A stretch of 64,000 nt of DNA from Parapedobacter koreensis (GTDB taxonomy: Bacteria; Bacteroidota; Bacteroidia; Sphingobacteriales; Sphingobacteriaceae): contig NZ_FNZR01000001.1 of assembly GCF_900109365.1 (NCBI RefSeq), positions 806,001-870,000 on the forward strand, read 5' to 3'. The notes under the pieces were generated by a model. The model was not told the origin of the DNA and did not search any database. It was given only the letters and a program-made list of their open reading frames with translations. Numbering within the stretch: the first letter of the stretch is position 1; the number at the start of each line of letters is the position of its first letter. Shown here one piece after another: positions 9,224-19,024 of this stretch. The position numbers and the translations under genes are program-made.

Positions 9224-11533
9224 ATGAAATCTTTCACCTTAGCAGCCGCGCTATCACTATTAACCGCAAACCAAGAAATAGGCATAGACGAACGGGTAGA
9301 AGCGATCCTTCAAAAGCTGACCTTGGAAGAAAAAGTGGGCCAGATGACTCAGGTGACCCTGGATGTACTCACTAAAGGGCCGAATGTCTTCGCCAGCGAT
9401 GAACCGTTGGTACTGGATCCGCAACAACTTGATATTGCATTTGCCAAATACAAGGTCGGCTCCGTGCTCAATACAGCCAACAACCGTGCCCGCACGGTGG
9501 ATGTGTGGAATGAAATCATTGGCCAGATCCAGCAAAAGGCCATCCAAGAGACGGGAATCCCCATCATTTATGGGATTGATGCCATCCATGGCGTCACCTA
9601 TACCGCAGGAGCAACCTTCTTTCCACAGCAAATCGGTATCGCTGCTACGTGGGATACTGCATTTGCCCGCAAAGGTTCAGAAATCACGGCCTACGAAACT
9701 CGCGCTTCTGCCATTCCTTGGAATTTCAGCCCACTGCTGGATGTGGCCCGCGATCCGCGATGGCCCCGTATGTGGGAGACCTATGGCGAAGATGTCTACC
9801 TCGTAGCAAAGATGGGTGAAGCAAGTATCAAAGGTTACGAAGGTCCTGATAACGACCTGTCCAGTCCCAAAGCCGTGGCGTCCACCATCAAACATTTCCC
9901 AGCTTATGGTGCCGAGCGATCGGGCAAAGACCGCACACCTACCTGGTTTTCTGAAGTCCAATTTCGTGAATATTTTCTCGATGGTTATAAGGTGGCCATT
10001 CAAGCAGGGGCACATAGTATCATGATCAATTCAGGGGTCATCAACGGCCTACCTGTACACGCCAATCCCCGCCTGCTCACCAAGCTGCTACGCGAAGAGT
10101 TGGGTTTCAAAGGCGTTATTGTGACTGATTGGGCAGACATTGAGAATATACACAATCGAGATAAAGCCGCTAGTAGCCACAAGGAAGCGGTCAAACTCGC
10201 CATTAATGCTGGCATTGACATGTCCATGGTACCCTATAATTTTAACTTTTGTGATCACCTCATTGCATTGGTCAAAGAAGGGGAAGTCAGCATGGCACGC
10301 ATAGACGACGCTGTGAGGCGCATCCTGAGACTTAAGGTCGAATTGGGGCTCTTCGAGAAACCCATGCCCGCAAAAACTGATTATCCGGAGTTTGCTTCCG
10401 CTCAGGCACAGCAGGAGGCCTTCAATGCCGCCGCGGAATCCATCACGCTCCTGAAAAACAAGGATAACTTCCTCCCTTTAAAACCGGGGAACAAACTACT
10501 TGTTACCGGTCCTAACGCCCATTCTATGCGCACACTCAACGGTGGTTGGTCCTATTCATGGCAAGGCGAAAAAGTCTATGAGTTCTCCTCGGCTTACCAT
10601 ACCATTTACGATGCTATCCGGTTGGAAAATGGCGAAGCCAATACTACTTATGTAGCAGGCGTATCCTATAAAGACGACGGTGACTGGTATGAAGAGCATC
10701 AAATCGACATCGATGCAGCTGTTACTGCCGCACAAGGTGTAGACGCTGTTATCCTATGTTTGGGCGAAAACTCCTATACCGAATCCGTAGGTAACTTCAA
10801 CGACCTATACATCTCGGAAAATCAAGAAAAACTGGCCTTAGCACTGATAGCAACCGGCAAACCCATCGTCCTCGTGCTGAATGAAGGTAGACCGCGACTT
10901 ATCCGCCGCTTCGAAGCGGGCATGCAGGCGGTAATACAAGCCTATTTACCCGGTAACTACGGTGGTGATGCCCTATCCGCCATCCTTTTTGGGCAAATCA
11001 ATCCATCCGGTAAGCTTCCCTACTCTTATCCCAAATATCCGAATGCCCTGATTACCTACGATTATAAGCCATCGGAAGTACAGACGGTCATGGATGGGGT
11101 CTATAATTATCAAAATTCGGTGGAGTTCCAATATCCTTTTGGCCATGGGCTCAGCTATACCGAGTTCGTGTATAGCAGTTTAACGCTTGACAGAAAAACC
11201 ATCGCTCCTGATGAGGACTTCACAGTCAACGTGACGGTGACCAATACCGGAGGCCGTGCCGGCAAAGAAGTGGTACAGCTCTATACCTCTGATGAATATG
11301 CTACCATCACACCAGACAACAAACGCCTACGGGGCTTTGAAAAAATCGAACTGCAACCGGGAGAATCGCGGCAAGTGATCTTCAAACTGAATGGCAAAGA
11401 TCTCTCGTTTGTCGATTATGAGCTCCATCGGATTACCGAAGAAGGGAAATTTATCGTCACCATTGGTGATGAATCCCAAACGATTAACGTTACAAAAACC
11501 AAGATTTTTGACACATATAACCGTATTTTCTGA
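9224..11533 (+). CDS. bglX: GH3 family beta-glucosidase (BglX-like)
   Basis: Exo-acting beta-glucosidase that releases glucose from the ends of oligosaccharides, probably periplasmic. The 769-aa protein has a short, weak signal-like N-terminus (MKSFTLAAALSLLTANQ), a GH3 N-terminal TIM barrel with the nucleophile motif VTDWADI (Asp302), the KHFPAYG motif, a GH3 C-terminal alpha/beta domain, and a fibronectin-III-like C-terminal domain (GKEVVQLYTSDE onwards). The order is normal for BglX-type enzymes. The stop overlaps the ATG of the GH5 gene by one base (TGATG), suggesting translational coupling. Confidence 0.93.
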   Translation: MKSFTLAAALSLLTANQEIGIDERVEAILQKLTLEEKVGQMTQVTLDVLTKGPNVFASDEPLVLDPQQLDIAFAKYKVGSVLNTANNRARTVDVWNEIIGQIQQKAIQETGIPIIYGIDAIHGVTYTAGATFFPQQIGIAATWDTAFARKGSEITAYETRASAIPWNFSPLLDVARDPRWPRMWETYGEDVYLVAKMGEASIKGYEGPDNDLSSPKAVASTIKHFPAYGAERSGKDRTPTWFSEVQFREYFLDGYKVAIQAGAHSIMINSGVINGLPVHANPRLLTKLLREELGFKGVIVTDWADIENIHNRDKAASSHKEAVKLAINAGIDMSMVPYNFNFCDHLIALVKEGEVSMARIDDAVRRILRLKVELGLFEKPMPAKTDYPEFASAQAQQEAFNAAAESITLLKNKDNFLPLKPGNKLLVTGPNAHSMRTLNGGWSYSWQGEKVYEFSSAYHTIYDAIRLENGEANTTYVAGVSYKDDGDWYEEHQIDIDAAVTAAQGVDAVILCLGENSYTESVGNFNDLYISENQEKLALALIATGKPIVLVLNEGRPRLIRRFEAGMQAVIQAYLPGNYGGDALSAILFGQINPSGKLPYSYPKYPNALITYDYKPSEVQTVMDGVYNYQNSVEFQYPFGHGLSYTEFVYSSLTLDRKTIAPDEDFTVNVTVTNTGGRAGKEVVQLYTSDEYATITPDNKRLRGFEKIELQPGESRQVIFKLNGKDLSFVDYELHRITEEGKFIVTIGDESQTINVTKTKIFDTYNRIF

Positions 11534-13308
11534 TGAACACGCACATTAAACCTCCTGCGAGCCCTATCATCTTCCCCGCATTAGCAGCTCTATTTTGTTG
11601 TATCCTGTTCATGTCCTGCGAAACTCCTAAAAAAAATTTCCTCCACGCTCAGGGTCATCATATCGTGAATGGACACGGGGATACCATCATTCTCCGCGGC
11701 ATGGGCCTTGGAGGATGGATGTTACAGGAAGGCTACATGTTCAGAATCAGCTTTCTCGGACGTCAGTATCGTATCCGTGAAAGCATTGAAGATATTATTG
11801 GCAAGGAGGAGACAGATCGGTTTTATGAGCAATGGCTGGCCAACCATACCCGCCGGGTGGATATTGACTCGATGGCTGCCTGGGGGTTCAACTCCATCCG
11901 GTTACCCATGCACTACAACCTGTATACGCTACCCGTAGAAGACGAACCCGTTGATGGCGAAAACACGTGGCTGGAAAAAGGATTTGCGATGACGGACAGC
12001 CTGCTCGCATGGTGCAAAGCTAACCGAATGTATCTCATCCTTGACCTCCACGCCGCTCCCGGGGGGCAGGGCAACGACCTAAACATCTCCGATCGCAATC
12101 CGGATAAGCCCTCTTTCTGGGAGAGCGAGGCCAACCGTGAGAAGACCATCGCTCTTTGGCGTAAGCTCGCTGACCGCTATGTTGATGAAGAATGGATAGG
12201 CGGTTACGATGTACTCAATGAAACGAATTGGGGATTCGAGGATTCTACAGATTTCAGGGGTACAGCCGAGCAGACAAACGTCCCTCTTCGGCAATTCCTT
12301 GTAGACGTCACCCGTGCCATACGCGAGGTGGATACCAACCACATTATCTTCTTGGAAGGTAATGGCTTTGCCAACAACTATAACGGCATTTTCCCGAAAT
12401 GGGATGACAACTTGGTGTTGAGTTTTCACAAATACGGCAATCCGAATACCGAAGCGTCCATCCAACGCTTCCTCGATCTGCGCGAGGAACATGATATCCC
12501 GCTGTGGTTGGGCGAATCGGGCGAAAACTCGAATACATGGTTCACAGAAGCTATCGAGTTGTGCGAACGCAATGGCATCGGATGGGCTTGGTGGCAAAAT
12601 AAAAAGATGGGTATCAACCAGCCGTTGGAAATAAAACAGCCCGAAGGTTATGCGTCCTTGCTAGACTATTGGTCCGGCAGGGGCAGCAAACCTTCGCATG
12701 AAGACGCGCAACGTATCCTGAACGAATGGCTGGAAAACATCAAACTGGAAAATAACATTTTCCATCCCGATGTGGTGGATGCCATGTTTCGGCAAGTCTA
12801 CACACATGGTGCCATCCCCTTCAAAGAGAATGCTGTCCGCGAAGGTTCGGTACTGCACGCGATAGACTTCGACTTGGGTCGGCAACGCGTGGCTTATTAT
12901 GACACGGATACCGCTAGCTACCACTATACCCCCGGCATGGATACGCAGGGCAACCGTGGCCGAAGCTACCGCAACGATGGAGTAGATATCCAACCGGATT
13001 CCTCGGGTTACCACATCTTCCACATTGAAGACGGCGAATGGCTACAATACACACTGAATGTAATGGAAGAGGGGATTATGTACCTGGGATTAGCGGTAAA
13101 TAGCGAAACTGGCGGCGGTCGTATTAGGGTGGCAGTCAACGGAGAAACACTGCCAGAACCGATTGCCGTGCCAGCCACGGGTAGTGGCCAGACATGGACC
13201 ACCCTCGTAGTGCAAATACCTGCGTTTACTATGGGAAAGCACATGGTGCGCATCACCGCTGAAACCGGAGGCTTTAACTTCAAATCCCTTACGTTTGGCC
13301 AACCATAA
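11533..13308 (+). CDS. GH5 family glycoside hydrolase with CBM6-like C-terminus
   Basis: Predicted secreted beta-glucanase or exo-glucosidase of the exo-1,3-glucanase/cellulase-like GH5 group. The 591-aa protein starts with a hydrophobic signal ending FMSCET (Cys29, imperfect lipobox). The catalytic domain spans about 35-400 with the acid/base in DVLNETNWG (Glu230) and the nucleophile in LWLGESGE (Glu328). A beta-sandwich resembling CBM6 follows at about 450-590 (DGVDIQPDSSGYHIFHIEDG). With GH16 and GH3 this favours beta-1,3/1,6-glucan as substrate, but GH5 is broad and the exact linkage cannot be read here. It is the last gene of the locus. Confidence 0.88.
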   Translation: MNTHIKPPASPIIFPALAALFCCILFMSCETPKKNFLHAQGHHIVNGHGDTIILRGMGLGGWMLQEGYMFRISFLGRQYRIRESIEDIIGKEETDRFYEQWLANHTRRVDIDSMAAWGFNSIRLPMHYNLYTLPVEDEPVDGENTWLEKGFAMTDSLLAWCKANRMYLILDLHAAPGGQGNDLNISDRNPDKPSFWESEANREKTIALWRKLADRYVDEEWIGGYDVLNETNWGFEDSTDFRGTAEQTNVPLRQFLVDVTRAIREVDTNHIIFLEGNGFANNYNGIFPKWDDNLVLSFHKYGNPNTEASIQRFLDLREEHDIPLWLGESGENSNTWFTEAIELCERNGIGWAWWQNKKMGINQPLEIKQPEGYASLLDYWSGRGSKPSHEDAQRILNEWLENIKLENNIFHPDVVDAMFRQVYTHGAIPFKENAVREGSVLHAIDFDLGRQRVAYYDTDTASYHYTPGMDTQGNRGRSYRNDGVDIQPDSSGYHIFHIEDGEWLQYTLNVMEEGIMYLGLAVNSETGGGRIRVAVNGETLPEPIAVPATGSGQTWTTLVVQIPAFTMGKHMVRITAETGGFNFKSLTFGQP

Positions 13309-13346
13309 GACGACAAGCTGATGACATATCCTACAGCTGATATTGC

Positions 13347-13354
13347 TACATTTG
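13347..13354 (+). promoter_or_regulatory. Putative -7 box for the old-yellow-enzyme gene
   Basis: TACATTTG matches TAnnTTTG, 22 bp before the ATG at 13377. No TTTG is seen at the -33 position, so support is partial. It would give a short leader and would separate this gene from the glucan locus. Confidence 0.35.
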
Positions 13355-13376
13355 AGCCACAAGTATCAGTTTGGAT

Positions 13377-14468
13377 ATGTCATCGAACGCATTATTATTT
13401 ACACCACTATCATTGCCCTACAGCGGCATAACCTTGAAAAACCGTATTGTCGTATCTCCCATGTGCCAATACAGCGCTGAAGATGGATATGCCAACGACT
13501 GGCACCTTGTCCATCTCGGCAGTAGGGCAGTCGGCGGTGTATCGGCCATCATCCAGGAGGCCACTGCCGTGAGCCCTGAAGGGCGTATCACATATGCCGA
13601 TTTAGGCATCTGGAAAGATGACCACATAACTGCCCTTCATCGCATTACTGCATTCCTCAAGCAACATGGAGTTATTCCCGGCATCCAGCTCGCCCATGCC
13701 GGACGGAAGGCCAGCACAGAAAAGCCTTGGTTCGGCGGCAAACAAATCAAGACGGGCGAACGTGCTTGGCGGACACTTGCTCCATCGGCCATTCCTTTTT
13801 CGGAAGACGACGACACACCACAGGCCATGAGTACCGCAGCTATCGCAAAAGTGGTGGAAGATTTCGTCGCAGCAGCGCAACGTGCAGTATACGCAGGTTA
13901 CCAACTCATCGAGATACATGCCGCCCACGGCTACTTGCTCCATCAGTTTCTATCGCCACTATCCAATCAGCGCACGGATGATTACGGTGGACAGTTCAAT
14001 AATCGCATCCGCTTGCTGTTTGAAGTAGTAAACGCCATCAAATCGACCATCCCAAAGGATGTATCCTTATGGGTACGTATCTCGGCTACCGATTGGGCGG
14101 AGAATGGGTGGAATCTATCTCAGAGTATCCAACTGGCCTCCCTATTGAACAAGCTTGGTGTAGATATGATGGACGTATCGTCCGGAGGGATGGTACCCCG
14201 AGTAGCCATTCCCACAAGCCCAGGTTACCAGGTACCTTTTTCAGAAAGTATCCGTAAAGAAAGCGGCATACGCACAGCCGCTGTAGGGCTTATTACCACC
14301 GCTCCGCAAGCAGAGGCTATTCTCGCCGAAGGCAAAGCCGACGTGGTGCTATTCGCTCGTGAGCTGCTCCGTGATCCGTATTTCGCGCTACATGCCACTA
14401 TTGAAATGGGCGAAGATATCCCCTGGCCTGACCAATACCTACGAGCCAAACCACCCTTACCACATTGA
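13377..14468 (+). CDS. NADH:flavin oxidoreductase, old yellow enzyme (YqjM-like)
   Basis: FMN-dependent ene-reductase that uses NAD(P)H to reduce activated C=C bonds; cytoplasmic. The 363-aa TIM barrel has the YqjM-type redox cysteine motif (SPMCQYSAEDG), the substrate-binding pair H..H in HAAHGYLLHQFLSP, and the closing phosphate-binding segment (DVVLFARELLRDPYF). The open frame begins with a TTG at 13371, but the ATG at 13377 fits the family N-terminus better. It stands alone between the glucan locus and an esterase. The physiological substrate is unknown. Confidence 0.92.
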   Translation: MSSNALLFTPLSLPYSGITLKNRIVVSPMCQYSAEDGYANDWHLVHLGSRAVGGVSAIIQEATAVSPEGRITYADLGIWKDDHITALHRITAFLKQHGVIPGIQLAHAGRKASTEKPWFGGKQIKTGERAWRTLAPSAIPFSEDDDTPQAMSTAAIAKVVEDFVAAAQRAVYAGYQLIEIHAAHGYLLHQFLSPLSNQRTDDYGGQFNNRIRLLFEVVNAIKSTIPKDVSLWVRISATDWAENGWNLSQSIQLASLLNKLGVDMMDVSSGGMVPRVAIPTSPGYQVPFSESIRKESGIRTAAVGLITTAPQAEAILAEGKADVVLFARELLRDPYFALHATIEMGEDIPWPDQYLRAKPPLPH

Positions 14469-14569
14469 CCAGCGTTTTTGTTAAAAAATGTAAAAGTTGT
14501 TAAAAACGTTAAATGACTATTTTTCTGCGAGTTAGCTGATTATTTTTATCCTCGATTAATCAGCAGACC

Positions 14570-15430
14570 ATGAAAAAAAATATCGTTATTTTCCTAATGC
14601 TCTCATTTTCGCCGCTATCAGGTATAGCACAGCTGGATCAACCTGAGAATTATGCGATTTCCCAAACCTTTAAATTTTATTCAACTGCGGTAAAGGACAC
14701 ATTTACTATAAGCATTCAAAAGCCCAAGGAATATTCAACCGAGCCAAACAGGCATTACCCCATTGCCTTGTTGCTGGATGGGGATTTTTATTTTCCTACA
14801 ATGGCACCTTTAACGCGTCAATATGAAATGACAGGATTATTGCTCCCAATTATTTTGGTGGGCATTGGTTACAACGACTTTCAAAAAATGGATTCATTAC
14901 GGGTACGGGATTTCCTTTATCCTAAGGCAATGGAATCTGATGAGATAAACGCTCCGGGTGGAGGTTTGAATTTCTATCGATTCATCACTGAAGAACTCTT
15001 ACCCCATTTGGAAGCTGATTTGCGGGTGGATACCACACAACGCACACTTCTTGGACACTCGTTTGGCGGTTACTTCGCACTTTACACACTGTTGCAACAA
15101 GCCCAAGAACGTCAAATGGTTTTCGCCAATATCGTATCAGCAAGTCCCACACTCTGGTACAACGATTTCTATCTCTATCAGTTGTCCGAACGACTTGCCT
15201 CAAATAGTCCCAAGGACAAATTGAACGTCATCATATCAGCTGGTGGTCTTGAAAATGACGAATGGACTACTGTCCCTATACAAAAATTGACCGTCCTATT
15301 TAACAACCGCACTATTCCAAACTTGTACCTGAACGCATTTATTTATAATTTCTTAGACCACATGGATACAGGCCAACTTAGCTTTATAAAAGGGCTGCAA
15401 CGTTTTTACAGCCCGACCATTATTCAATAA
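14570..15430 (+). CDS. Secreted alpha/beta-hydrolase, esterase-D-like
   Basis: Predicted exported carboxylesterase of the Fes/EstD-like family. The 286-aa protein has a signal peptide (1-20, ending GIAQ), the nucleophile elbow LLGHSFGG (Ser164), an [14 protein letters not shown] strand typical of the family, and a C-terminal histidine candidate in LDHMDTGQ. Substrate is unknown; relatives hydrolyse siderophore or acyl-glycan esters. Its last 11 bases overlap the end of the convergent ybjQ-like gene. No clear promoter was found in the AT-rich 101-bp gap before it. Confidence 0.82.
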   Translation: MKKNIVIFLMLSFSPLSGIAQLDQPENYAISQTFKFYSTAVKDTFTISIQKPKEYSTEPNRHYPIALLLDGDFYFPTMAPLTRQYEMTGLLLPIILVGIGYNDFQKMDSLRVRDFLYPKAMESDEINAPGGGLNFYRFITEELLPHLEADLRVDTTQRTLLGHSFGGYFALYTLLQQAQERQMVFANIVSASPTLWYNDFYLYQLSERLASNSPKDKLNVIISAGGLENDEWTTVPIQKLTVLFNNRTIPNLYLNAFIYNFLDHMDTGQLSFIKGLQRFYSPTIIQ

Positions 15431-15740
15431 CGACGGCGGTACCGCTGGCGGTTACCATAAGCATGCTACCGCCGCTGCCAACGGTTTCATAGTCAAGGTC
15501 TACCCCAACTATTGCATTAGCCCCTAAAGAAGCTGCATATTGTTGCATTTCGTAAACAGCCGTTTCTTTAGCTTCACGTAACACCTTTTCATATGAACCC
15601 GAACGCCCACCTACAATATCACGTATACCAGCAAAAATATCCCTGAAAAAATTAGCTCCAATGATGGTCTCCCCACTGACCAAGCCAATATATTTTACAA
15701 TTTTTTTTCCTTCTACCTGAGGTGTTGTCGTAACTAACAT
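15420..15740 (-). CDS. YbjQ/UPF0145 family protein
   Basis: Small cytoplasmic protein (106 aa) of the YbjQ/UPF0145 family, sometimes labelled a heavy-metal-binding domain; members assemble into pentamers and function is not established. It matches the family throughout: [17 protein letters not shown], the [17 protein letters not shown] loop, and [16 protein letters not shown] followed by the glycine-rich GSGGSMLMV. The 3' end overlaps the convergent esterase by 11 bp. Confidence 0.9.
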   Translation of the reverse strand: MLVTTTPQVEGKKIVKYIGLVSGETIIGANFFRDIFAGIRDIVGGRSGSYEKVLREAKETAVYEMQQYAASLGANAIVGVDLDYETVGSGGSMLMVTASGTAVVIE

Positions 15741-15801
15741 AGCAATCCGTTTTATAATTGGATGCCTAGCGAAGAAAAAAGTTACATGATCAACGTATTG
15801 A

Positions 15802-16242
15802 TTAATCTATTCGCAGAAAATTACCGTTCAAGTCAAATTCAAGTTCCATCCGGTTGGACAACTTTATTTCTTGTCGTCGGCTATCCAATTCCCAGTCCAA
15901 AATAAATTCACTGGGATAGGTAGCCTCTACGTAAGCTAGTATTTTTTCAGGCACCACACTGTCTGGCAATTTGTTTGTCCCTTCTATGCCCAGTATACTG
16001 CCCTTTTTGTCAAAATCAAGGTGATACCCTTCACTAAGATACACTTCATACGTGGTTTTCAAATCATCCCGCTCTTTTATAACCTGGAGGATTTCATAGC
16101 TCGGGAAATGTTGCGTAATATAAGTTTGCGCATTGGCTGGAAGCCCATCAACAGACACGATACTTTCTTTATCACAAGCTGTCAATAGTCCCAATGCAAC
16201 ACCCATTAGCGCCGTTAAATAGATTACTTTTTTCATGATCAT
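15802..16242 (-). CDS. PepSY-like (DUF2874) lipoprotein
   Basis: Small exported lipoprotein, 146 aa (144 from the second ATG at 16236). The lipobox is LLTACDKES. Two PepSY-like repeats follow: [16 protein letters not shown] ... [17 protein letters not shown], then [17 protein letters not shown] ... [16 protein letters not shown]. This tandem layout is common in Bacteroidota periplasmic proteins. The molecular role is not known. The gene follows the arginine cluster on the same strand after 85 bp with no clear promoter or terminator. Confidence 0.82.
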   Translation of the reverse strand: MIMKKVIYLTALMGVALGLLTACDKESIVSVDGLPANAQTYITQHFPSYEILQVIKERDDLKTTYEVYLSEGYHLDFDKKGSILGIEGTNKLPDSVVPEKILAYVEATYPSEFILDWELDSRRQEIKLSNRMELEFDLNGNFLRID

Positions 16243-16327
16243 ATATTTTTGTTGTTCTTGATTTCAAACCAAGACAATCTAAAGGCGGCTTACCCCTATC
16301 CAATCATGAAAAAAAAATTAACGTTGC

Positions 16328-17392
16328 TTACCCACCCACCACGTTATCAAGTATGGCAATATATAATCGGATACCTTCGCCTATTTCATCCAGGTAGATA
16401 AACTCGTCGGCCATGTGCGAACGTGCAGAATCGCCCGGCCCAAGCTTGAGCGATGGAATATCAAGCAGCGCCTGATCGCTGGTAGTGGGCGAGCCATATG
16501 TGGTGCGTTCGAACGCAAGACCGGCCTGCACTACGGGGTGATTCTTGGGTATGGATGAAGGTTTGAGCCGTACGGAACGTGGTTTTACTTCACAACTTAC
16601 ATGTTGCCGGATGATATCAAGGACTTCTTCATTACGGTAAGCATCCGTTACACGGATATCTACTACAAACTCACAGGTGGCGGGTACCACATTGTGTTGC
16701 GAACCTGCGTGGATCACCGTGACGCTCATTTTGATCGGACCAAACTCTTCAGATTCCTTAGGAAAACGATAACTTATAAACCACTCAATATCCTTAAGCG
16801 CCTTATAGATAGCATTATCTCCCTCTTCACGGGCGGCGTGGCCGGCTTTACCATATGCTGTGCAATCTAACACCATCAATCCCCTTTCGGCCACTGCCAG
16901 TTGCATGAGCGTAGGTTCGCCCACGATTGCAAAATCCAATGGCCCCAAATCGGGGATGGCCAATTCCAACCCGTTCGTGCCGGAGATTTCCTCTTCCGCT
17001 GTCGCGGCAATACAAAAATTGTACTTAAGCCCTTCCTGCGGATAAAAATGGAGAAAGGTAGCCAATAACGATACCAGGCATCCACCGGCATCATTGCTTC
17101 CCAATCCATATAATCTACCATCTTCAATATCGGGCGAAAACGGATTACGGGTATAGCCTGTATTCGGTTTTACTGTATCATGATGGGAGTTGAGCAGGAT
17201 GGTGGGTTTAGTCGGATCGAAAAATTTATTATATGCCCATACGTTGTTCATCTTACGGTTGGTGCGTACCCCACGTTGTTGCAAAAACCGCTCAATGGCG
17301 TCCCCGGTTTGACCTTCTTCTTTACTAAAAGAAGGAATACGGATAAGATCACGCAATAGATTTGTACTATCCTGAATGAGTTTCTCAATCAT
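16328..17392 (-). CDS. argE: M20 family acylornithine deacetylase (ArgE-type)
   Basis: Zinc-dependent deacylase that frees ornithine, or citrulline, from its N-acyl form in arginine biosynthesis; cytoplasmic. The 354-aa protein shows the M20 metal and catalytic motifs in order: NSHHDTV, GSNDAGG, the general base in EEEISG, VGEPT, and the last ligand in ARSHMADEF. The start overlaps the 3' end of proC by 8 bp. In Bacteroidota the pathway can use N-succinyl rather than N-acetyl intermediates, so the acyl group removed depends on the ArgF variant upstream. No argH, argG or argC is in the window. Confidence 0.88.
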   Translation of the reverse strand: MIEKLIQDSTNLLRDLIRIPSFSKEEGQTGDAIERFLQQRGVRTNRKMNNVWAYNKFFDPTKPTILLNSHHDTVKPNTGYTRNPFSPDIEDGRLYGLGSNDAGGCLVSLLATFLHFYPQEGLKYNFCIAATAEEEISGTNGLELAIPDLGPLDFAIVGEPTLMQLAVAERGLMVLDCTAYGKAGHAAREEGDNAIYKALKDIEWFISYRFPKESEEFGPIKMSVTVIHAGSQHNVVPATCEFVVDIRVTDAYRNEEVLDIIRQHVSCEVKPRSVRLKPSSIPKNHPVVQAGLAFERTTYGSPTTSDQALLDIPSLKLGPGDSARSHMADEFIYLDEIGEGIRLYIAILDNVVGG

Positions 17393-18188
17393 TATACAGT
17401 CCTCCGGCTTTGAGTGCGGATAGTTTTATACCTTTAATGAATGCCGAACTGAAACCGTTATGCTCCATTTCATTCAGCCCCGCAATCGTACAGCCTTTGG
17501 GTGAGGTCACTTTATCTATTTCGCTTTCGGGATGGCTTTGTGTCTGCAACAATAAATCGGCTGCACCTTTAGCAGTTTGGATAGCCATTTTCAGCGCATC
17601 GTGGGCGTGGAATCCGATCTCAACCCCTCCTTGTGATGCAGCGCGGATACTGCGCAGGAAAAAGGCGATACCACAAGCACACAATGCCGTAGCCGAAGTC
17701 ATGAGGTCTTCATTAATGGCAACTACAGCGCCCACCGTTTCAAATAGCTGCTTCACCCTGTCAAGCTGTTCATCAGAAGCATTATCAGAGGCAATACAGG
17801 TCATTGATTGGCCAATGGCAATGGCCGTATTGGGCATTGCACGGATAACCTGTATGTTATTGCCCAACTTATCACGTACATTAGCACAACTGACGCCTGA
17901 TACCACAGATACGACAATTTGTTTTTCGGGTGATACAGCAGGTGCTATTTCTTCCAGTACTTTTTTCAGTTGCTGAGGCAACACTGCCAGTACGATGACC
18001 TCAGCATCATAAATGGCGACTTTATTGTTGTCACTCACTTTGAAGCCCTTGGCAGCCTCTTCTCCCAATGATTTCAGGTTTCTCCGCGTTAGGGTAATTT
18101 CTCCCGGTTGGCAATATTTTTTGTTTACCAATCCCCTTGCCAACGAAAGGCCGATGTTACCGCTTCCGATAATGGTTATCTTGCTCAT
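17385..18188 (-). CDS. proC: Pyrroline-5-carboxylate reductase
   Basis: Last step of proline synthesis: reduces pyrroline-5-carboxylate to proline with NAD(P)H. The 267-aa protein has the N-terminal dinucleotide-binding motif IGSGNIGLSLARGL and the conserved IRAMPNTAIAIG and VTSPKGCTIAGL segments. A ProC inside the arginine cluster is a known Bacteroidota arrangement; it overlaps argE by 8 bp and lies 36 bp after argB. Confidence 0.93.
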   Translation of the reverse strand: MSKITIIGSGNIGLSLARGLVNKKYCQPGEITLTRRNLKSLGEEAAKGFKVSDNNKVAIYDAEVIVLAVLPQQLKKVLEEIAPAVSPEKQIVVSVVSGVSCANVRDKLGNNIQVIRAMPNTAIAIGQSMTCIASDNASDEQLDRVKQLFETVGAVVAINEDLMTSATALCACGIAFFLRSIRAASQGGVEIGFHAHDALKMAIQTAKGAADLLLQTQSHPESEIDKVTSPKGCTIAGLNEMEHNGFSSAFIKGIKLSALKAGGLYND

Positions 18189-18194
18189 CTTTTT

Positions 18195-18224
18195 AAGTCG
18201 TAAGTTATAAGTCTAAAGTCGTAA
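18195..18224. repeat. Degenerate AAGTCGTAAGT micro-repeat
   Basis: The argB-proC gap is filled almost entirely by a decayed short tandem repeat, with three AAGTC cores (reverse complement GACTT) spaced 16 bp and then 6 bp apart. A similar run, CAACTTGCGACTCCCGACTC, lies at 29755-29774 between rpsN and rpsH. Such GACTT-type runs occur between genes in other Bacteroidota; function unknown. Confidence 0.45.
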
Positions 18225-19016
18225 TCACCGGACCATCCGTGTGCCGAACTGCTGTTCGCGCAATAAATGTAAATCATCAGCATGCCCGATGCATACTTCG
18301 CTCACCCCTTTGGCAATCGCATCAAATGCATTATGCAACTTGGGCACCATGCCATCTGCAATGATACCTGATTCCTTTAGCTGTTCAAACTCTCCGGCCC
18401 TTATCTCGGGTATGACCGAAGTTTCATCATTAATATCACGGAGTACGCCCTGTTTCTCAAAGCAGTACACCAAGGAAGTGAGATACCGGGCAGATAAAGC
18501 CACCGCTAAGGCCGAAGCAATGGTATCCGCATTGGTATTGAGCAACTGCCCATGACCATCATGGGTAATTGCGGAAAACACGGGTACAAAATCATTCTCC
18601 AGCAACGTCGCTATGGCATCTGCATCCACCGAATTAGGCAGGATATCGCCAACAAATCCATAGTCTATCTCTTTTACTGGCCGCTTCACGGCCTTAATGG
18701 CATTTCCATCCGCGCCACTCAGTCCGATAGCATTGCACCTGTGTGATTGTAGCTCCGCCACCAATTGTTTATTCGTTAAACCAGCATATACCATCGTAAC
18801 CACACGCAACATGGCCTCATCGGTAATGCGACGACCAGCTACTAGTTTAGCTTCGATGCCAAGGTCAGCAGCCATCCGGGTTGCAATCTTGCCCCCCCCA
18901 TGTACCAAAATCTTATTCCCTTTCAGGTAAGAAAAGCGCTCGAGAAAACGACTTAGCCCTTCGGGATGGTCGATAATATTCCCACCGATCTTAATCACCC
19001 ATAATTTTGTTGACAT
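18225..19016 (-). CDS. argB: N-acylglutamate kinase
   Basis: Phosphorylates N-acetyl- or N-succinylglutamate with ATP, the second step of arginine synthesis. The 263-aa protein has the amino-acid-kinase motifs KIGGNII, VHGGGKIATRM, the ITDEAMLRVV segment, LSGADGNAIK, and the ATP-site region IADGMVPKLHNAF. It is the third gene of the cluster as transcribed (argD-argF'-argB-proC-argE), 8 bp after argF'. Confidence 0.93.
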   Translation of the reverse strand: MSTKLWVIKIGGNIIDHPEGLSRFLERFSYLKGNKILVHGGGKIATRMAADLGIEAKLVAGRRITDEAMLRVVTMVYAGLTNKQLVAELQSHRCNAIGLSGADGNAIKAVKRPVKEIDYGFVGDILPNSVDADAIATLLENDFVPVFSAITHDGHGQLLNTNADTIASALAVALSARYLTSLVYCFEKQGVLRDINDETSVIPEIRAGEFEQLKESGIIADGMVPKLHNAFDAIAKGVSEVCIGHADDLHLLREQQFGTRMVR

Positions 19017-19024
19017 TTTAATAC

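Noticed and set aside
14469-14569. AT-rich gap before the esterase as a promoter or origin
   Set aside because: TATTTTTC is only a partial -7 match without a -33 box, and no DnaA-box cluster was seen.
17410-17976. 188-codon plus-strand frame over proC
   Set aside because: Antisense shadow of a well-supported ProC; low-complexity Ser/Ala/Ile content with no family match.
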